Assembly (NCBI RefSeq): GCF_000424985.1
Contig: NZ_AUKX01000028.1
Location: 1-64,000 of the forward strand
Length of the DNA: 64,000 nucleotides
Direction: 5' to 3'
Origin: Arenibacter latericius DSM 15913
GTDB taxonomy: Bacteria; Bacteroidota; Bacteroidia; Flavobacteriales; Flavobacteriaceae
Part shown: one piece after another, positions 1-9,219 of the stretch
How the letters are laid out: every line of letters starts with the position of its first letter
How positions within the stretch are numbered: position 1 is the first letter of the stretch
The notes under the pieces: model-generated
What the model was told of the DNA's origin: nothing
Seen by the model: only the letters and a program-made list of their open reading frames with translations
Databases searched by the model: none
Translations under genes and position numbers: made by a program

Positions 1-1068
1 GGTCCGGTTGGACCGAAAGGAGATCAGGGAAATCCAGGTATTCAAGGCCCAGCAGGTCCAAAGGGTGATCAAGGAGACCCAGGAATTCAAGGTCCAGCAG
101 GTAATGATGGAGCCCAAGGCCCTCAAGGTATTCAGGGTGAAAAAGGAGATAAGGGTGATCAGGGAGATCCAGGTCCCGCTGGTCCCCAAGGTCCAGCAGG
201 AGATCCAGCCACAGATGATCAGACATTATCAACGAATGGGAATCCAGGTGATATAAGTATTTCAGGAGGTAACAATATTAGCCTAAACGTCAATGATGCC
301 GATAGTGACTCAACCAATGAACTTCAAGACCTAAATCTAGCAGGTAATATATTAACGCTGACTAATCCGGCAAATGTAGGGAATCAAGTAGATTTAAGTG
401 GTTATATGGACAACACAGATAACCAGAACATAGAAAGCCTTGGATTGTCTGGTACTACCTTAACAGTGGGTATCGAAAACGGAACCTCACAGACGGTTGA
501 CCTATCTAGCTTAATTGGTACGGATAATCAGACCGCCAGTGAAGTTAACATCAGCGACGCTGCAGGTAATTTCACCGCTACGGAAGTAGAGGGAGCCTTG
601 GCCGAATTGGCCGCTAGTAGCACAGATGATCAATACGATGATGAAGTACCATTAAGAACGCCTATTGATGTTAATGAGGCTGGTAAAGATGCTATAACAC
701 TAGAAACAACGGTAGAAGAGGTAATCCAAGCAATAGCTCCAATCACCTCTAAAGCGGCAAGGATATTCTATCCCCCATCTATTGCAATTGATGCTTCAAC
801 AACTGGGACAGGTAGAACTTTAAATTTATATACAGAATATACGGACCAGTATTCGACACCTATGGTAGTAAGTGGGAGTGGAGCAAGTAAAGCTCCTACC
901 GCCATCCCTACCTATGCAAATACAGAACTGTATTACTATATTACTTACTATGATAATACTGTATTTGCTAATGTCCAAATAAGTGATGTTGGGGTAATGA
1001 CCTATGATGTAATTGCAACGCCAGCGGATTACAATTCCATAATTAACGTAGTTTTTGTTGTAAAATAA
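1..1068 (+). CDS. Collagen-like repeat protein, 5' truncated by window edge
   Basis: Frame 1 is open from the first base to the TAA at 1066-1068, so the N-terminus lies outside the window. The first 69 visible residues are 23 uninterrupted Gly-X-Y triplets rich in P, K, D and Q ([16 protein letters not shown] type), as in bacterial collagen-like stalks. An Asn/Asp/Thr-rich segment follows, with repeated 'DNQ' and 'LSGTTLTV'-like beta-strand units, then a tyrosine-rich C-terminal domain ending in VVFVVK. No T9SS C-terminal signal is visible. It lies 34 bp upstream of a T9SS cargo gene, which suggests a surface or secreted structural protein; that role is inferred. An internal ATG at 406 would discard the collagen region and is not the start. 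Confidence 0.85.
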   Translation, partial: GPVGPKGDQGNPGIQGPAGPKGDQGDPGIQGPAGNDGAQGPQGIQGEKGDKGDQGDPGPAGPQGPAGDPATDDQTLSTNGNPGDISISGGNNISLNVNDADSDSTNELQDLNLAGNILTLTNPANVGNQVDLSGYMDNTDNQNIESLGLSGTTLTVGIENGTSQTVDLSSLIGTDNQTASEVNISDAAGNFTATEVEGALAELAASSTDDQYDDEVPLRTPIDVNEAGKDAITLETTVEEVIQAIAPITSKAARIFYPPSIAIDASTTGTGRTLNLYTEYTDQYSTPMVVSGSGASKAPTAIPTYANTELYYYITYYDNTVFANVQISDVGVMTYDVIATPADYNSIINVVFVVK

Positions 1069-1102
1069 TTTAAAAGCCTAATAACCAATTACAACCAACA
1101 AT

Positions 1103-2512
1103 TTGAGACCGTACAATCCATATAGATCCTTATTTATCACGCTGGTATTTGCTTTGCTGAATATTACCGTAATTAGTGCGCAATTCTTGTTGCAAGCTCC
1201 TAACAGTAGTGATGAGCATAACTATAAATGGTATGAGGCATCGGATAGAAATACCGTATTAGGAACCGAATTTTTTTATGAGGTAACTCAGCCTGGAATC
1301 TATTTTGCTACCTATGATGGCACCCTTTGTGGGTCCAACGCCAGTGGTTATTTTATTGTAACCGATTGTTCTAGTCCAGATAACGAGGTTACCTTGGATG
1401 TTTCCAATAGGGTAAGTCCAACTGCAAATTTAAGCTGGTCGCCACCAATTAGCGGAGACCAGTTTATGGCAACAGTGACCGCTACCCAAGATGTTACCAA
1501 GTATACCGCTACGGTCAATAAGGCTGGAAATAACTTTATCCTTCCCAATTTTACCGTGGTTTGTATTCAACAAGCTGCTATCCTTGAGGATGATTTTGTT
1601 ACGCTAGATGAAGATACCTCTGTAATAGTACCTATATATGATAACGATAGTAATATCCCCACAGAAGGGCTCTTAACCGCACCCAATCCGTTTAATGGTA
1701 CTGTATTCATAGACGATAACGGTACGCCTAACGACCCATCGGATGATATTATGACCTTTACTCCAAACCCTAATTTTAATGGAAATACTTCTTTTACCTA
1801 TACCGTCTGTAACGTTAAGGGCGATTGTAGTACCGCTACCGTTTATGTGGAAGTAGTACCAATAGTGGATGCCTTTGACGATACCGTAGATATAGTGGAA
1901 AATGAAGTTGTGGAAATTGATATTTTGGCGAATGATAATGATATTCCAATCATAGGCACTTTGGAGACCTCTAGTGCGACTAATGGAACTGTGGTGATTA
2001 ACGATAACGGAACACCCAACGACCTCTCCGATGATACCGTAACCTATACCCCCGATGCTAATTATGAGGGGACAGATAATTTTACTTATACACTTTGTGA
2101 TGATCTTGGGAATTGTAGCACTGCGAGTGTTACCGTTTTGGTAAATACCGATGGCACACCGGATCCAGATCCAGACACGGATGAAGAACCGGATGATTGG
2201 GGTAAAGATGTGGAAGTGTTTAATGTAATTACTCCGAATAACGACGGAATTCATGATGTATTAACGATAAAGAATATCGGAAGTTTCCCTAACAATACTA
2301 TCAAAATATACAACCGTTGGGGAGTACTAGTTTATGCTACCAGAAGTTATAACAACAACACCAATAATTTTGACGGAACATCCCAAGGCAGGGTTACTGT
2401 TCAAGAAGATAATAAGCTGCCGACAGGTACTTATTTCTATATGTTAAACTTCACCAATGCGGATCAAAGTAAGAGCAAGACCCTAACGGGATACATTTAT
2501 ATAAATCGATAA
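1103..2512 (+). CDS. Secreted protein with T9SS type B (gliding motility-associated) C-terminal domain
   Basis: This is a 469-residue protein starting at TTG: an in-frame stop at 1082 and no ATG in between force a non-ATG start. Residues 1-26 form a signal peptide ending in ISAQ. Two tandem beta-sandwich repeats of about 95 residues (roughly 155-345) share 'DDNGTPNDPSDD' and 'FTYTVCNxxGDCSTATV' motifs, as in Ig/cadherin-like adhesin repeats. After an acidic linker (PDPDPDTDEEPDD) comes the conserved C-terminal module of about 95 residues, with NVITPNNDGIHD, IKIYNRWGVLVY and TGTYFYML. This is the type B sorting domain (TIGR04131 family) used for T9SS export. The PorP/SprF gene starts 4 bp downstream, the usual partner arrangement. 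Confidence 0.92.
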   Translation: MRPYNPYRSLFITLVFALLNITVISAQFLLQAPNSSDEHNYKWYEASDRNTVLGTEFFYEVTQPGIYFATYDGTLCGSNASGYFIVTDCSSPDNEVTLDVSNRVSPTANLSWSPPISGDQFMATVTATQDVTKYTATVNKAGNNFILPNFTVVCIQQAAILEDDFVTLDEDTSVIVPIYDNDSNIPTEGLLTAPNPFNGTVFIDDNGTPNDPSDDIMTFTPNPNFNGNTSFTYTVCNVKGDCSTATVYVEVVPIVDAFDDTVDIVENEVVEIDILANDNDIPIIGTLETSSATNGTVVINDNGTPNDLSDDTVTYTPDANYEGTDNFTYTLCDDLGNCSTASVTVLVNTDGTPDPDPDTDEEPDDWGKDVEVFNVITPNNDGIHDVLTIKNIGSFPNNTIKIYNRWGVLVYATRSYNNNTNNFDGTSQGRVTVQEDNKLPTGTYFYMLNFTNADQSKSKTLTGYIYINR

Positions 2513-2516
2513 AAGA

Positions 2517-3482
2517 ATGTCGTATTCAGTAAAACTATTTTTATCTAAGCAATTATCCTTTCTGGGCCTGTTTCTACTATTGTTTACGGGGTCAGAGGTC
2601 ATGGCACAGCAAGATGCTCAATACACCCAATATATGTATAACACCGTTAGTGTTAACCCCGCATATACCGGATCTAGGGGACACATAAGTATTGCGGCAC
2701 TTCATAGGTCGCAGTGGGTGGGTTTAGATGGTGCACCCACTACCCAGACTTTAAATATGCACTCCCCAATCGGTTACAGAGGGGTAGGTTTGGGATTCTC
2801 AATTGTAAATGATAAGATAGGTCCCACTTCAGAAACCTATTTTGATGGTGATTTTTCTTATACCGTTCATACCTCTAGAGAGGGTAGATTAAGCTTTGGC
2901 CTTAAAGCCAGTGCTCATCTTTTAGATATACGTTTTTCAGAATTAAATCAGGATTATACTAATTCTAATGGGCCAGATCCTACTTTACAAAACGATATAG
3001 ATAATAAATTCTCCCCTAACATTGGAGCAGGAGTGTATTATCGCACCGATAAATTTTATGTAGGGCTCTCTGTTCCTAGATTTCTACAAACTACTCATTT
3101 TGATGGAGCAGTACTTTCAACTGCAAAAGAAAGAATGAACTTTTATTTAATAACAGGCTATGTTTTTGATATAAATGCCTATTTAAAGTTTAAGCCTACG
3201 CTCTTAACTAAAATGGTGTCGGGAGCCCCTTTACAGGTCGATGTTTCTGCCAATTTCATGTTAAAAGAGAAATTTATTTTAGGAGCAGCTTACCGTTGGG
3301 ATGCTGCAGTAAGTGCAATGGCAGGATTCCAAGTTTCAAGTGAGCTTTTAATTGGTCTTGGATATGACAGAGAGACTACAGAATTGGGGCAAGCTATGTT
3401 TAATGATGGTTCTTTTGAGATTATACTGCGATACGATTTTATAAGTCATATTACCAATCTAAAATCCCCTCGCTTTTTCTAA
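2517..3482 (+). CDS. PorP/SprF family type IX secretion membrane protein
   Basis: The 321-residue protein has a signal peptide (hydrophobic core about residues 14-27, ending VMAQ) followed by the family N-terminal motif QDAQYTQYMYNTVSVNPAYTG. The rest consists of alternating amphipathic strands ending in aromatic residues, consistent with an outer-membrane beta-barrel. SprF-type proteins are dedicated partners for export or anchoring of T9SS cargoes with a type B C-terminal domain. The gene starts 4 bp after such a cargo, so the two are almost certainly co-transcribed. It is one of many PorP paralogues typical of Flavobacteriaceae, so the core porP/sprF symbols are not assigned. Confidence 0.93.
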   Translation: MSYSVKLFLSKQLSFLGLFLLLFTGSEVMAQQDAQYTQYMYNTVSVNPAYTGSRGHISIAALHRSQWVGLDGAPTTQTLNMHSPIGYRGVGLGFSIVNDKIGPTSETYFDGDFSYTVHTSREGRLSFGLKASAHLLDIRFSELNQDYTNSNGPDPTLQNDIDNKFSPNIGAGVYYRTDKFYVGLSVPRFLQTTHFDGAVLSTAKERMNFYLITGYVFDINAYLKFKPTLLTKMVSGAPLQVDVSANFMLKEKFILGAAYRWDAAVSAMAGFQVSSELLIGLGYDRETTELGQAMFNDGSFEIILRYDFISHITNLKSPRFF

Positions 3483-3580
3483 TACCCGAAGCTGTTTTTT
3501 CGGACTCTCTTCCTTTCTTAATCTAGCTTTTTTAAGAAAGCATTAACCCTTATAATGGGGGAAAGCCTTATTTTTACGGT

Positions 3581-4114
3581 ATGGAAGAAGAAAAAGTAAT
3601 TTTAGTTAATGAGTCGGATGAGCCAATTGGGACCATGCCTAAAATGGAAGCTCATGAGAAAGCTTTGTTACACAGGGCTTTTTCGGTTTTTATTATGAAC
3701 GATAAAGGGGAGACCATGATTCAACAAAGGGCGGCCCATAAATATCACTCGCCTTTAATCTGGGCTAATACTTGCTGTAGTCATCAAAGGGTAGGGGAGT
3801 CCAATACAGAAGCTGGAAAAAGAAGGCTGATGGAAGAAATGGGGTTCCAGGTGCCTTTAAAGGAACTATTTTCCTTTATCTACAAAGCTCCTTTTGACAA
3901 CGGACTTACAGAACACGAGTATGATCATGTTATGATCGGTAAATACAACGGTGAGCCCAATATTAATCCCGAGGAAGTGGCCGATTGGAAATGGATGAAA
4001 CCAGAGGATATAAAAGCTGATATCGCTGCAAATCCTGATAAATACTCAGCCTGGTTTAAAATTATTTTCGATAAATTTTACAATCATATTACAAAAGAGA
4101 TGAGTGTCTTATGA
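3581..4114 (+). CDS. idi: Isopentenyl-diphosphate delta-isomerase, type 1
   Basis: This enzyme interconverts IPP and DMAPP, the first branch step to isoprenoids. The 177 residues match the type 1 (Nudix-fold) family. HRAFSVFIMN opens the domain, NTCCSHQ carries the catalytic cysteine, AGKRRLMEEMGF is the Nudix helix, and EHEYDHV holds the second catalytic acid and metal ligands. The stop overlaps the start of the pterin synthase gene by 4 bp (ATGA), so the two are translationally coupled. The carotenoid genes elsewhere in this window draw on the same precursor pool. Confidence 0.96.
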   Translation: MEEEKVILVNESDEPIGTMPKMEAHEKALLHRAFSVFIMNDKGETMIQQRAAHKYHSPLIWANTCCSHQRVGESNTEAGKRRLMEEMGFQVPLKELFSFIYKAPFDNGLTEHEYDHVMIGKYNGEPNINPEEVADWKWMKPEDIKADIAANPDKYSAWFKIIFDKFYNHITKEMSVL

Positions 4115-4518
4115 GAGTAAAAGTTAGCAGGAAGGCGCATTTTAATGCGGCGCATAGACTATATAGACCGGATTGGAGTGATGAAAAGAATAATGAGGTC
4201 TTTGGCTTATGCAATAACCCTAACTTCCATGGTCATAACTATGAATTAGTAGTTAGTGTTACTGGTGAAATAGACCAAGAAACAGGCTTTGTAATGGATA
4301 TGAAGGTGCTTAAAGACCTAATAAAAGTTAAGGTGGAAGATGTATTAGACCATAAGAACCTTAACGTGGAAGTCGATTGGTTTAAGACGAATAATCCAAC
4401 CGCTGAGAATATAGCGGTTTTTATTTGGAATAAACTAAGGGCATTTATAAAATCTGATCTCGATCTAGAAGTCACCTTATTCGAAACGCCTAGAAACTTT
4501 GTAACCTTTTCTGGATAA
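4111..4518 (+). CDS. 6-pyruvoyl-tetrahydropterin synthase / 6-carboxytetrahydropterin synthase family
   Basis: The 135-residue T-fold enzyme acts on dihydroneopterin triphosphate. Zinc ligands are the His of FNAAHRL and both His of HGHNY; the catalytic Cys lies in GLCNNPNFHGHNY. An Asp-His pair in VLDHKNLN and the C-terminal Glu in LFETPRN complete the site. The CNNPNxHGHNY block and the DHKNLN segment resemble animal PTPS more than E. coli QueD, so the product could be 6-pyruvoyl-tetrahydropterin (biopterin route) rather than, or as well as, the queuosine precursor. It is coupled to idi by a 4-bp overlap. Family is certain; exact product is not. Confidence 0.9.
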   Translation: MRVKVSRKAHFNAAHRLYRPDWSDEKNNEVFGLCNNPNFHGHNYELVVSVTGEIDQETGFVMDMKVLKDLIKVKVEDVLDHKNLNVEVDWFKTNNPTAENIAVFIWNKLRAFIKSDLDLEVTLFETPRNFVTFSG

Positions 4519-4626
4519 ATTAAAATTTTCGGAGCTTTGTAAGTTTCCTTGCCCTACAAGGAAAAGTTTAGGCAAATGCATCTACTTTTAAAAAAAAATA
4601 ATCTAAATCTTAAAACATAAAGGAAT

Positions 4627-5595
4627 ATGAGCCTATACCCGTTGAAGTTTAAACCTATCCTTAAAGAAAGACTCTGGGGAGGAACAAAGCTAAAACAAGT
4701 ACTGGGAAAGGAAATTTCTAGTGATATTACTGGTGAAAGTTGGGAGCTATCCGGGGTAAATGGAGATGTTTCTATAGTAGCAAATGGCGAATTAAAGGGG
4801 GGCTCCTTGCAAGAACTCATAGAAAAGTATCCTGAGGACCTATTAGGGAAAGGCGTTTTAGAGCGATTTGGAAGAGAATTTCCTGTCCTCATTAAATTCA
4901 TTGATGCCAAACAAGACCTATCCATTCAATTGCATCCTAATGATGAGTTGGCTAAAAAGAGGCATAATTCTTTTGGAAAGACTGAAATGTGGTACGTAAT
5001 GGATGCAGATAAAGATGCAGAGCTTATCGTAGGATTTAACAAGACCGTAACTAAAGAGGAATACGCAAAAAGTATTGAGGATAACACCTTGTTAGATTTA
5101 TTAAACTATGAAAAGGTATCTGAAGGCGATACATTTTTTATCAATACCGGAAAAATACACGCTATTGGTGCAGGTGTACTCTTGGCAGAGATTCAACAAA
5201 CTTCTGATATAACCTATAGGGTTTTCGATTTTAATAGGAAAGATAAGGATGGGAAATATAGGGAATTACATACAGACCTGGCATTGGATGCTATAGACTA
5301 TGAGAAAAAGGACGACTTTAAAATTGCATATAGTCAAGATAAGGATAAGGTAAACGCAATGGTTACTTGCCCTTATTTTACCACTAATTTTTTAGATCTA
5401 ACACAACCATTGGAAGTAGATGTTACCAATAGAAATTCTTTTACAATTTATCTTTGCGTAGAGGGAGCGGCAAGTATTACTAACGAATTTGGACAGGTTG
5501 ATTTGCAAAAAGGGCAAACAATATTAGTTCCCGCAGTATCAAAGACTATACATATTAATACAACGAAAGCAAAACTTTTAGAGGTTACTATCTGA
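4627..5595 (+). CDS. manA: Mannose-6-phosphate isomerase, class I
   Basis: The enzyme interconverts fructose-6-phosphate and mannose-6-phosphate, feeding GDP-mannose and surface-sugar synthesis. The 322-residue cupin protein shows the zinc-binding sequences QLHPNDE, KTEMWYV and GKIHAIGAG, then the conserved QQTSDITYRVFDFNR block. The length fits the short bacterial ManA form. It follows the pterin synthase gene by 108 bp in the same direction, so it may belong to the idi operon or have its own promoter. The substrate could be broader than mannose-6-phosphate. Confidence 0.94.
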   Translation: MSLYPLKFKPILKERLWGGTKLKQVLGKEISSDITGESWELSGVNGDVSIVANGELKGGSLQELIEKYPEDLLGKGVLERFGREFPVLIKFIDAKQDLSIQLHPNDELAKKRHNSFGKTEMWYVMDADKDAELIVGFNKTVTKEEYAKSIEDNTLLDLLNYEKVSEGDTFFINTGKIHAIGAGVLLAEIQQTSDITYRVFDFNRKDKDGKYRELHTDLALDAIDYEKKDDFKIAYSQDKDKVNAMVTCPYFTTNFLDLTQPLEVDVTNRNSFTIYLCVEGAASITNEFGQVDLQKGQTILVPAVSKTIHINTTKAKLLEVTI

Positions 5596-5602
5596 AATTG
5601 AT

Positions 5603-5610
5603 TACTTTTG
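5603..5610 (+). promoter_or_regulatory. Candidate -7 element for the 89-aa gene
   Basis: TACTTTTG matches the Bacteroidota -7 consensus TAnnTTTG and lies 17 bp before the ATG at 5628. No convincing -33 TTG is found at the expected spacing, so this is a half-site call. Confidence 0.4.
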
Positions 5611-5627
5611 CATAAAATATATTACCA

Positions 5628-5897
5628 ATGGCAAGTATAAGAGATTTAAAAAAAGACATCAATTACGTTTTAGGAGATATCATTGAAGCGGTTTATTTGG
5701 TTGACGCTTCTGACAATGGACAAGTTTCTAAAGAAGGTGAAGCTGTTATAGACAGTTCAATTGCTACTTTTGATAACCTGATTGAAAAAGTAAACAATAA
5801 GGAGGTTGAGAACAGAGCAGCACACCTTAAGGAAGTAAGAAAGGAATTGGAAACCAAAGCTGCGGCTTTAGTAGGAGAGCTTAATAAGTTAGGCTAA
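5628..5897 (+). CDS. Conserved small helical protein of unknown function
   Basis: The 89 residues start MASIRDLKKDINYVLGDII and are almost wholly helical and charged, with no signal peptide and no cysteine. The ORF is followed by a strong terminator and preceded by a -7 box, which supports a real gene. I recall similar short proteins in other Flavobacteriia but know of no function. It lies 32 bp after manA and may be read from it as well as from its own promoter. Confidence 0.75.
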   Translation: MASIRDLKKDINYVLGDIIEAVYLVDASDNGQVSKEGEAVIDSSIATFDNLIEKVNNKEVENRAAHLKEVRKELETKAAALVGELNKLG

Positions 5898-5920
5898 CCA
5901 AAAAGACATTTCATTAATAA

Positions 5921-5949
5921 AAAAGCATCCATTTAAGGATGCTTTTTTT
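5921..5949 (+). terminator. Rho-independent terminator
   Basis: A 10-bp stem AAAAGCATCC/GGATGCTTTT with a 6-nt loop and a following T-run closes the manA/89-aa transcription unit. Confidence 0.85.
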
Positions 5950-6050
5950 GTTTGGTCTAATAACACTTTATTAAAAAAACTCACGATACCCTTTGCTTTA
6001 AAATTTCCATTTTTTCAAAGGACAGATAAGCTTAGATATCTCTAGAAGTC

Positions 6051-6764
6051 TTATTTTTCTTGATTGGATTTTTGATCAGAGATGAATTGTTTAAGTTCTT
6101 TTCCATACTTAGAATTAGCTACTTCAGGGCTAAGGGTATTATTGATGGAATCTAAGTACTTAATATTGGCGTCCGATACTTCTTTTAGAGCAATATAAGG
6201 TGCAATATAAGAGTCGGTGTTATTCATGGCAAAGTTAAGAGCAAACAAGTAGCCTCGCTTTACATTCTTATCGCTAAGTTCTTGTAGAGAGTCCATTAGA
6301 GCTTGATTATTTTGAGCCTTAGGATCTAAACTAGTCTTTATATACTGCAGGTTTTGGGTGTTAAACCTAGACATTACTTTTTGGTACTCTGTTAGTTTGT
6401 CATGACTTTCAGATCCTTTGATAATAGGATTTAAATCAAACGTATTCCAAGCAGTATTAATAGTTATCTCACCTGGCTCACCAAAAAACATTATTCGATC
6501 GTTAATATCGTTATTGTCTTTTTTGTCTAAATAGAGGTAAAAGATTTCCGGACTTTCTATTTCGGTGGCAAAAGAAAAATTACCATCTCCTTTAACAATT
6601 AAAGAATCGATATTAATTAAACTGGTGTCTACAATATGCTGGAGGTAAAGCGTTCCCTTTTTTAATCCTTTTACCTTTCCGGAAACGGTCATGGTATTTT
6701 CGTTAGTTCCTGCACAAGAGGCAATAAAAGCAGCAATTAGCCCTGTGATAAATATTTTTTTCAT
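6051..6764 (-). CDS. DUF4369 domain lipoprotein
   Basis: The 237-residue protein has a lipoprotein signal (MKKIFITGLIAAFIASC, Cys17 as lipid acceptor) followed by a DUF4369-type beta domain: VSGKVKGLKKGTLYLQ, DSLIVKGDGNFSF and the PEIFYLYL strand. In many Bacteroidota, DUF4369 is the N-terminal half of TlpA-like thiol-disulfide proteins. Here no thioredoxin domain follows; the C-terminal half is helical and lacks CxxC. It therefore looks like the stand-alone form. Function is unknown; it is probably a periplasm-facing lipoprotein. The gene stands alone on the minus strand. Confidence 0.85.
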   Translation of the reverse strand: MKKIFITGLIAAFIASCAGTNENTMTVSGKVKGLKKGTLYLQHIVDTSLINIDSLIVKGDGNFSFATEIESPEIFYLYLDKKDNNDINDRIMFFGEPGEITINTAWNTFDLNPIIKGSESHDKLTEYQKVMSRFNTQNLQYIKTSLDPKAQNNQALMDSLQELSDKNVKRGYLFALNFAMNNTDSYIAPYIALKEVSDANIKYLDSINNTLSPEVANSKYGKELKQFISDQKSNQEK

Positions 6765-6895
6765 CTGTTTAAATTTTATTGTTTTTTATCGGTCAGATGT
6801 AATTTGCCATTAAAAATTTCGGTTGGTGTCAACTTAATTGTTATGGCTCATTTCATAAGTAGATGTTTATTTTTTTTGTTGGTCTTAGGTGAACT

Positions 6896-6907
6896 TGCCA
6901 TATGGCA
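6896..6907. promoter_or_regulatory. 12-bp palindrome in the 6765-6998 spacer
   Basis: TGCCATATGGCA is a perfect palindrome between the DUF819 gene and the DUF4369 lipoprotein gene, both on the minus strand. It could be an operator for the lipoprotein gene. The only other thing noticed in the spacer is a short direct repeat (TGGCTCATTTCATA near 6844 and TGCTCATTTCATA near 6943). Confidence 0.3.
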
Positions 6908-6998
6908 GCTCGGTTCGCATAACCTAATTCATAATTAAGACCATGCTCATTTCATAGTTTTTTAACGGTGCGCAAATATCATTAAAGTTTGTGGAATT

Positions 6999-8258
6999 TT
7001 AAACTTTTGATGCAACTTCCATAAGAATAGTACAAAGAATTGCACCTCCAGTTCCCACCACATATCCAAAAACGGCTAATAGTACCCCTACAGAGGTAAG
7101 GGAAGGGTGAAATTCTGCTGCTACGATTGGGGCGGATGCTGCCCCACCTACGTTGGCCTGACTCCCCACAGCTAGGAAGAAATAAGGGGCTTTTATTAGT
7201 TTTGCCACTAGGATAAGTAGCCCAGCGTGAATGGCAATCCATATAAATCCTATCAGAATAAGTCCTGGGTTTTCTAATACCTTACTAAGGTCCATTTTCA
7301 TACCAATGGTAGCAACCAAGATATAAATGAATACGCTACCAATTTTACTCGCTCCCGCACCTTCATAATTCTTAGCTTTGGTAAAGGATAATATAATTCC
7401 TATAATGGTAGCAATAACCACCATCCAGAAAAAGTTAGATCCTAAAAAGGATAAGAAACTTCCCTTATCACTTACGCTTTCAAAGGAACTTAGATAAGCA
7501 CTTAAATAGTCTCCAAAGAAATGGGATAGTCCAACGGCAGTAAATGCAAAAAAGAGCATCATCATATAATCATTTAGCGTGGGGACTCTTGTAATTCGCT
7601 CAGAAAATTCGGAAACCGTTATCTTTAATTTTTCAATAGCTGAGGTATCGGCCTTAAGCCATTTATCTATTCGTTTGGTCTTCCCAACACCTAGGAGGAT
7701 AATAGCCATCCATACATTAGCAACCACGATATCTACTAGGACCATACCGCCATATTTTTCTGGGTTATATTGGTATATTTCTAACATTGCAGCCTGATTG
7801 GCTCCACCGCCTATCCAACTACCTGCAATAGTAGATAAGCCTCTCCATACGGCATCAAAATCGTTTCCACCCACAGTCTCCGGTGAAAAAATGGAGACTA
7901 TTAAGATTGCTATTGGACCACCAATAATAATACCGACAGATCCCGTTAAAAACATAATTAAAGCTTTAGAACCTAAGTTAGCTATAGCTTTCATATCTAT
8001 ACTCAAAGTCATTAAAACCAGGGCCGCTGGCAGTAAGTACCTACTGGCCATATAATAAAGATTGGAGGTTTCATCTGAAACTAGTCCGCTACTTGCTAAA
8101 ATAGAGGGTAAGAGATAGCACATTAAAACAGCAGGAACAATATTGTAGAATTTACTCCAAAATCCTGTTTTTATAGAAGAGGTATAAAAAATGAACCCGA
8201 GACAAAGGGTAAGGAGTCCAAAAACAATGGTATCGTTAGTAATAAATGGTTCGGTCAT
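6999..8258 (-). CDS. DUF819 family integral membrane protein (YjcL-like)
   Basis: The 419-residue protein has about ten to twelve hydrophobic segments, with no signal peptide beyond the first helix. Family features are the N-terminal FITNDTIVFGLLTLCLG helix, the glycine-rich GSWIGGGANQAA motif near the middle and a second one, VGSQANVGGAASAPIVAAEF, near residue 375. These paired motifs in inverted-repeat halves resemble sodium/anion transporters of the bile-acid/arsenite class. No substrate has been established for DUF819. It starts 32 bp downstream of the Cof phosphatase gene, so the two may form a small operon. Confidence 0.9.
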   Translation of the reverse strand: MTEPFITNDTIVFGLLTLCLGFIFYTSSIKTGFWSKFYNIVPAVLMCYLLPSILASSGLVSDETSNLYYMASRYLLPAALVLMTLSIDMKAIANLGSKALIMFLTGSVGIIIGGPIAILIVSIFSPETVGGNDFDAVWRGLSTIAGSWIGGGANQAAMLEIYQYNPEKYGGMVLVDIVVANVWMAIILLGVGKTKRIDKWLKADTSAIEKLKITVSEFSERITRVPTLNDYMMMLFFAFTAVGLSHFFGDYLSAYLSSFESVSDKGSFLSFLGSNFFWMVVIATIIGIILSFTKAKNYEGAGASKIGSVFIYILVATIGMKMDLSKVLENPGLILIGFIWIAIHAGLLILVAKLIKAPYFFLAVGSQANVGGAASAPIVAAEFHPSLTSVGVLLAVFGYVVGTGGAILCTILMEVASKV

Positions 8259-8290
8259 AATATAATTAGTTCAATTTGGAATAAAATTAG

Positions 8291-9094
8291 TTAAATATAC
8301 AAGTGTTGTTTTATATAATGGGCTACTCCATCTTCGGTATTCTTAAGGGTTATTGCTTGGGAAATCTCTTTTACTTCTTCCCTAGCATTTCCTACTGCAA
8401 CCCCATGGCCGGCATGTTGAAGCATTTCTATATCATTGTAATTATCACCAAAGGCAATTACATCTTCTAGATTTTCTCCAGGATGTAATAATAAAGATAT
8501 GGCAGTGAGCTTGGATACCGATTTTGGAGCTACTTCAATCAACGTATCGTTAGAACGATATAGATTTAAGGTATTAGAAAATGTCTTGGACAAGATAGGA
8601 AAGATAGTATCCATATTTTCCTTTTTGCCCATCATCATAATTTTGTGTCCGCCTAACTTTCTAGTATACCAATCTTTTAAAGTTAATTGGGTATCGCGAA
8701 ATTGGGGGAGTGCCTTTGTATATTTTATTTCTTTCTGTACTCTTTCTGAGTCGGACTCCACATACCATTCATCTCCGGAATAAAGTCCTAGTTTTATATC
8801 TAATTTGTTTGCTTCCTTATATATACCTTCAATTAGGTCTAATTCTATAAAAGTAGAACTCAATTCTTTTTTCCCATTAAGGACCAAGGCCCCATTGTAG
8901 CAAATAATGGGCTGATCTTCAATTCCAAGACTTTTTTGGATATAGATCATGGATTTCGGCATTCTAGCAGAAACTAGAACAACTCGCATATGGTTCCTTA
9001 TTCTTTTTATTTCATTGATGGTATATTCGGATACGTTGTCCTTATAGGTTAAAAGGGTGCCATCTAAATCGGAGCATAAAATCTTATAGGTCAT
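8291..9094 (-). CDS. Cof-type HAD-IIB sugar/cofactor phosphatase
   Basis: This is a cytoplasmic HAD phosphatase with a C2B cap, about 267 residues from the ATG at 9094. Motif I is CSDLDGTLL (nucleophile Asp in DxD), motif II is the Ser of VLVSARMP, and motif IV is FGDNYNDIEML with two metal-binding Asp. A TTG at 9124 gives a 10-residue extension before MTYKILCSDLDG, but the family begins close to the DxD, so the ATG is preferred. Substrates of this family are small phosphorylated sugars or cofactors; this one is not predictable. A paralogue lies at 59335-60153. Confidence 0.92.
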   Translation of the reverse strand: MTYKILCSDLDGTLLTYKDNVSEYTINEIKRIRNHMRVVLVSARMPKSMIYIQKSLGIEDQPIICYNGALVLNGKKELSSTFIELDLIEGIYKEANKLDIKLGLYSGDEWYVESDSERVQKEIKYTKALPQFRDTQLTLKDWYTRKLGGHKIMMMGKKENMDTIFPILSKTFSNTLNLYRSNDTLIEVAPKSVSKLTAISLLLHPGENLEDVIAFGDNYNDIEMLQHAGHGVAVGNAREEVKEISQAITLKNTEDGVAHYIKQHLYI

Positions 9095-9219
9095 TAAAGC
9101 GTATTCTATTGGATTGAAGTCCAAGGATTAGTTGGTGCCAAATATAAACTTATGCTGAAATATATGGAACTGATTTTATGTTAGATCCATATTTTCGTGA
9201 CATAGTTTACTATATTGCC

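Noticed and set aside
8-256. 82-codon ORF in the collagen region
   Set aside because: It is the +1 frame over the Gly-X-Y repeats; the collagen frame (frame 1) runs continuously into the 406-1068 part and explains the sequence.
1673-2254. 193-codon minus-strand ORF
   Set aside because: It is antisense to the repeat domains of the T9SS cargo gene and arises from the biased codon use there.
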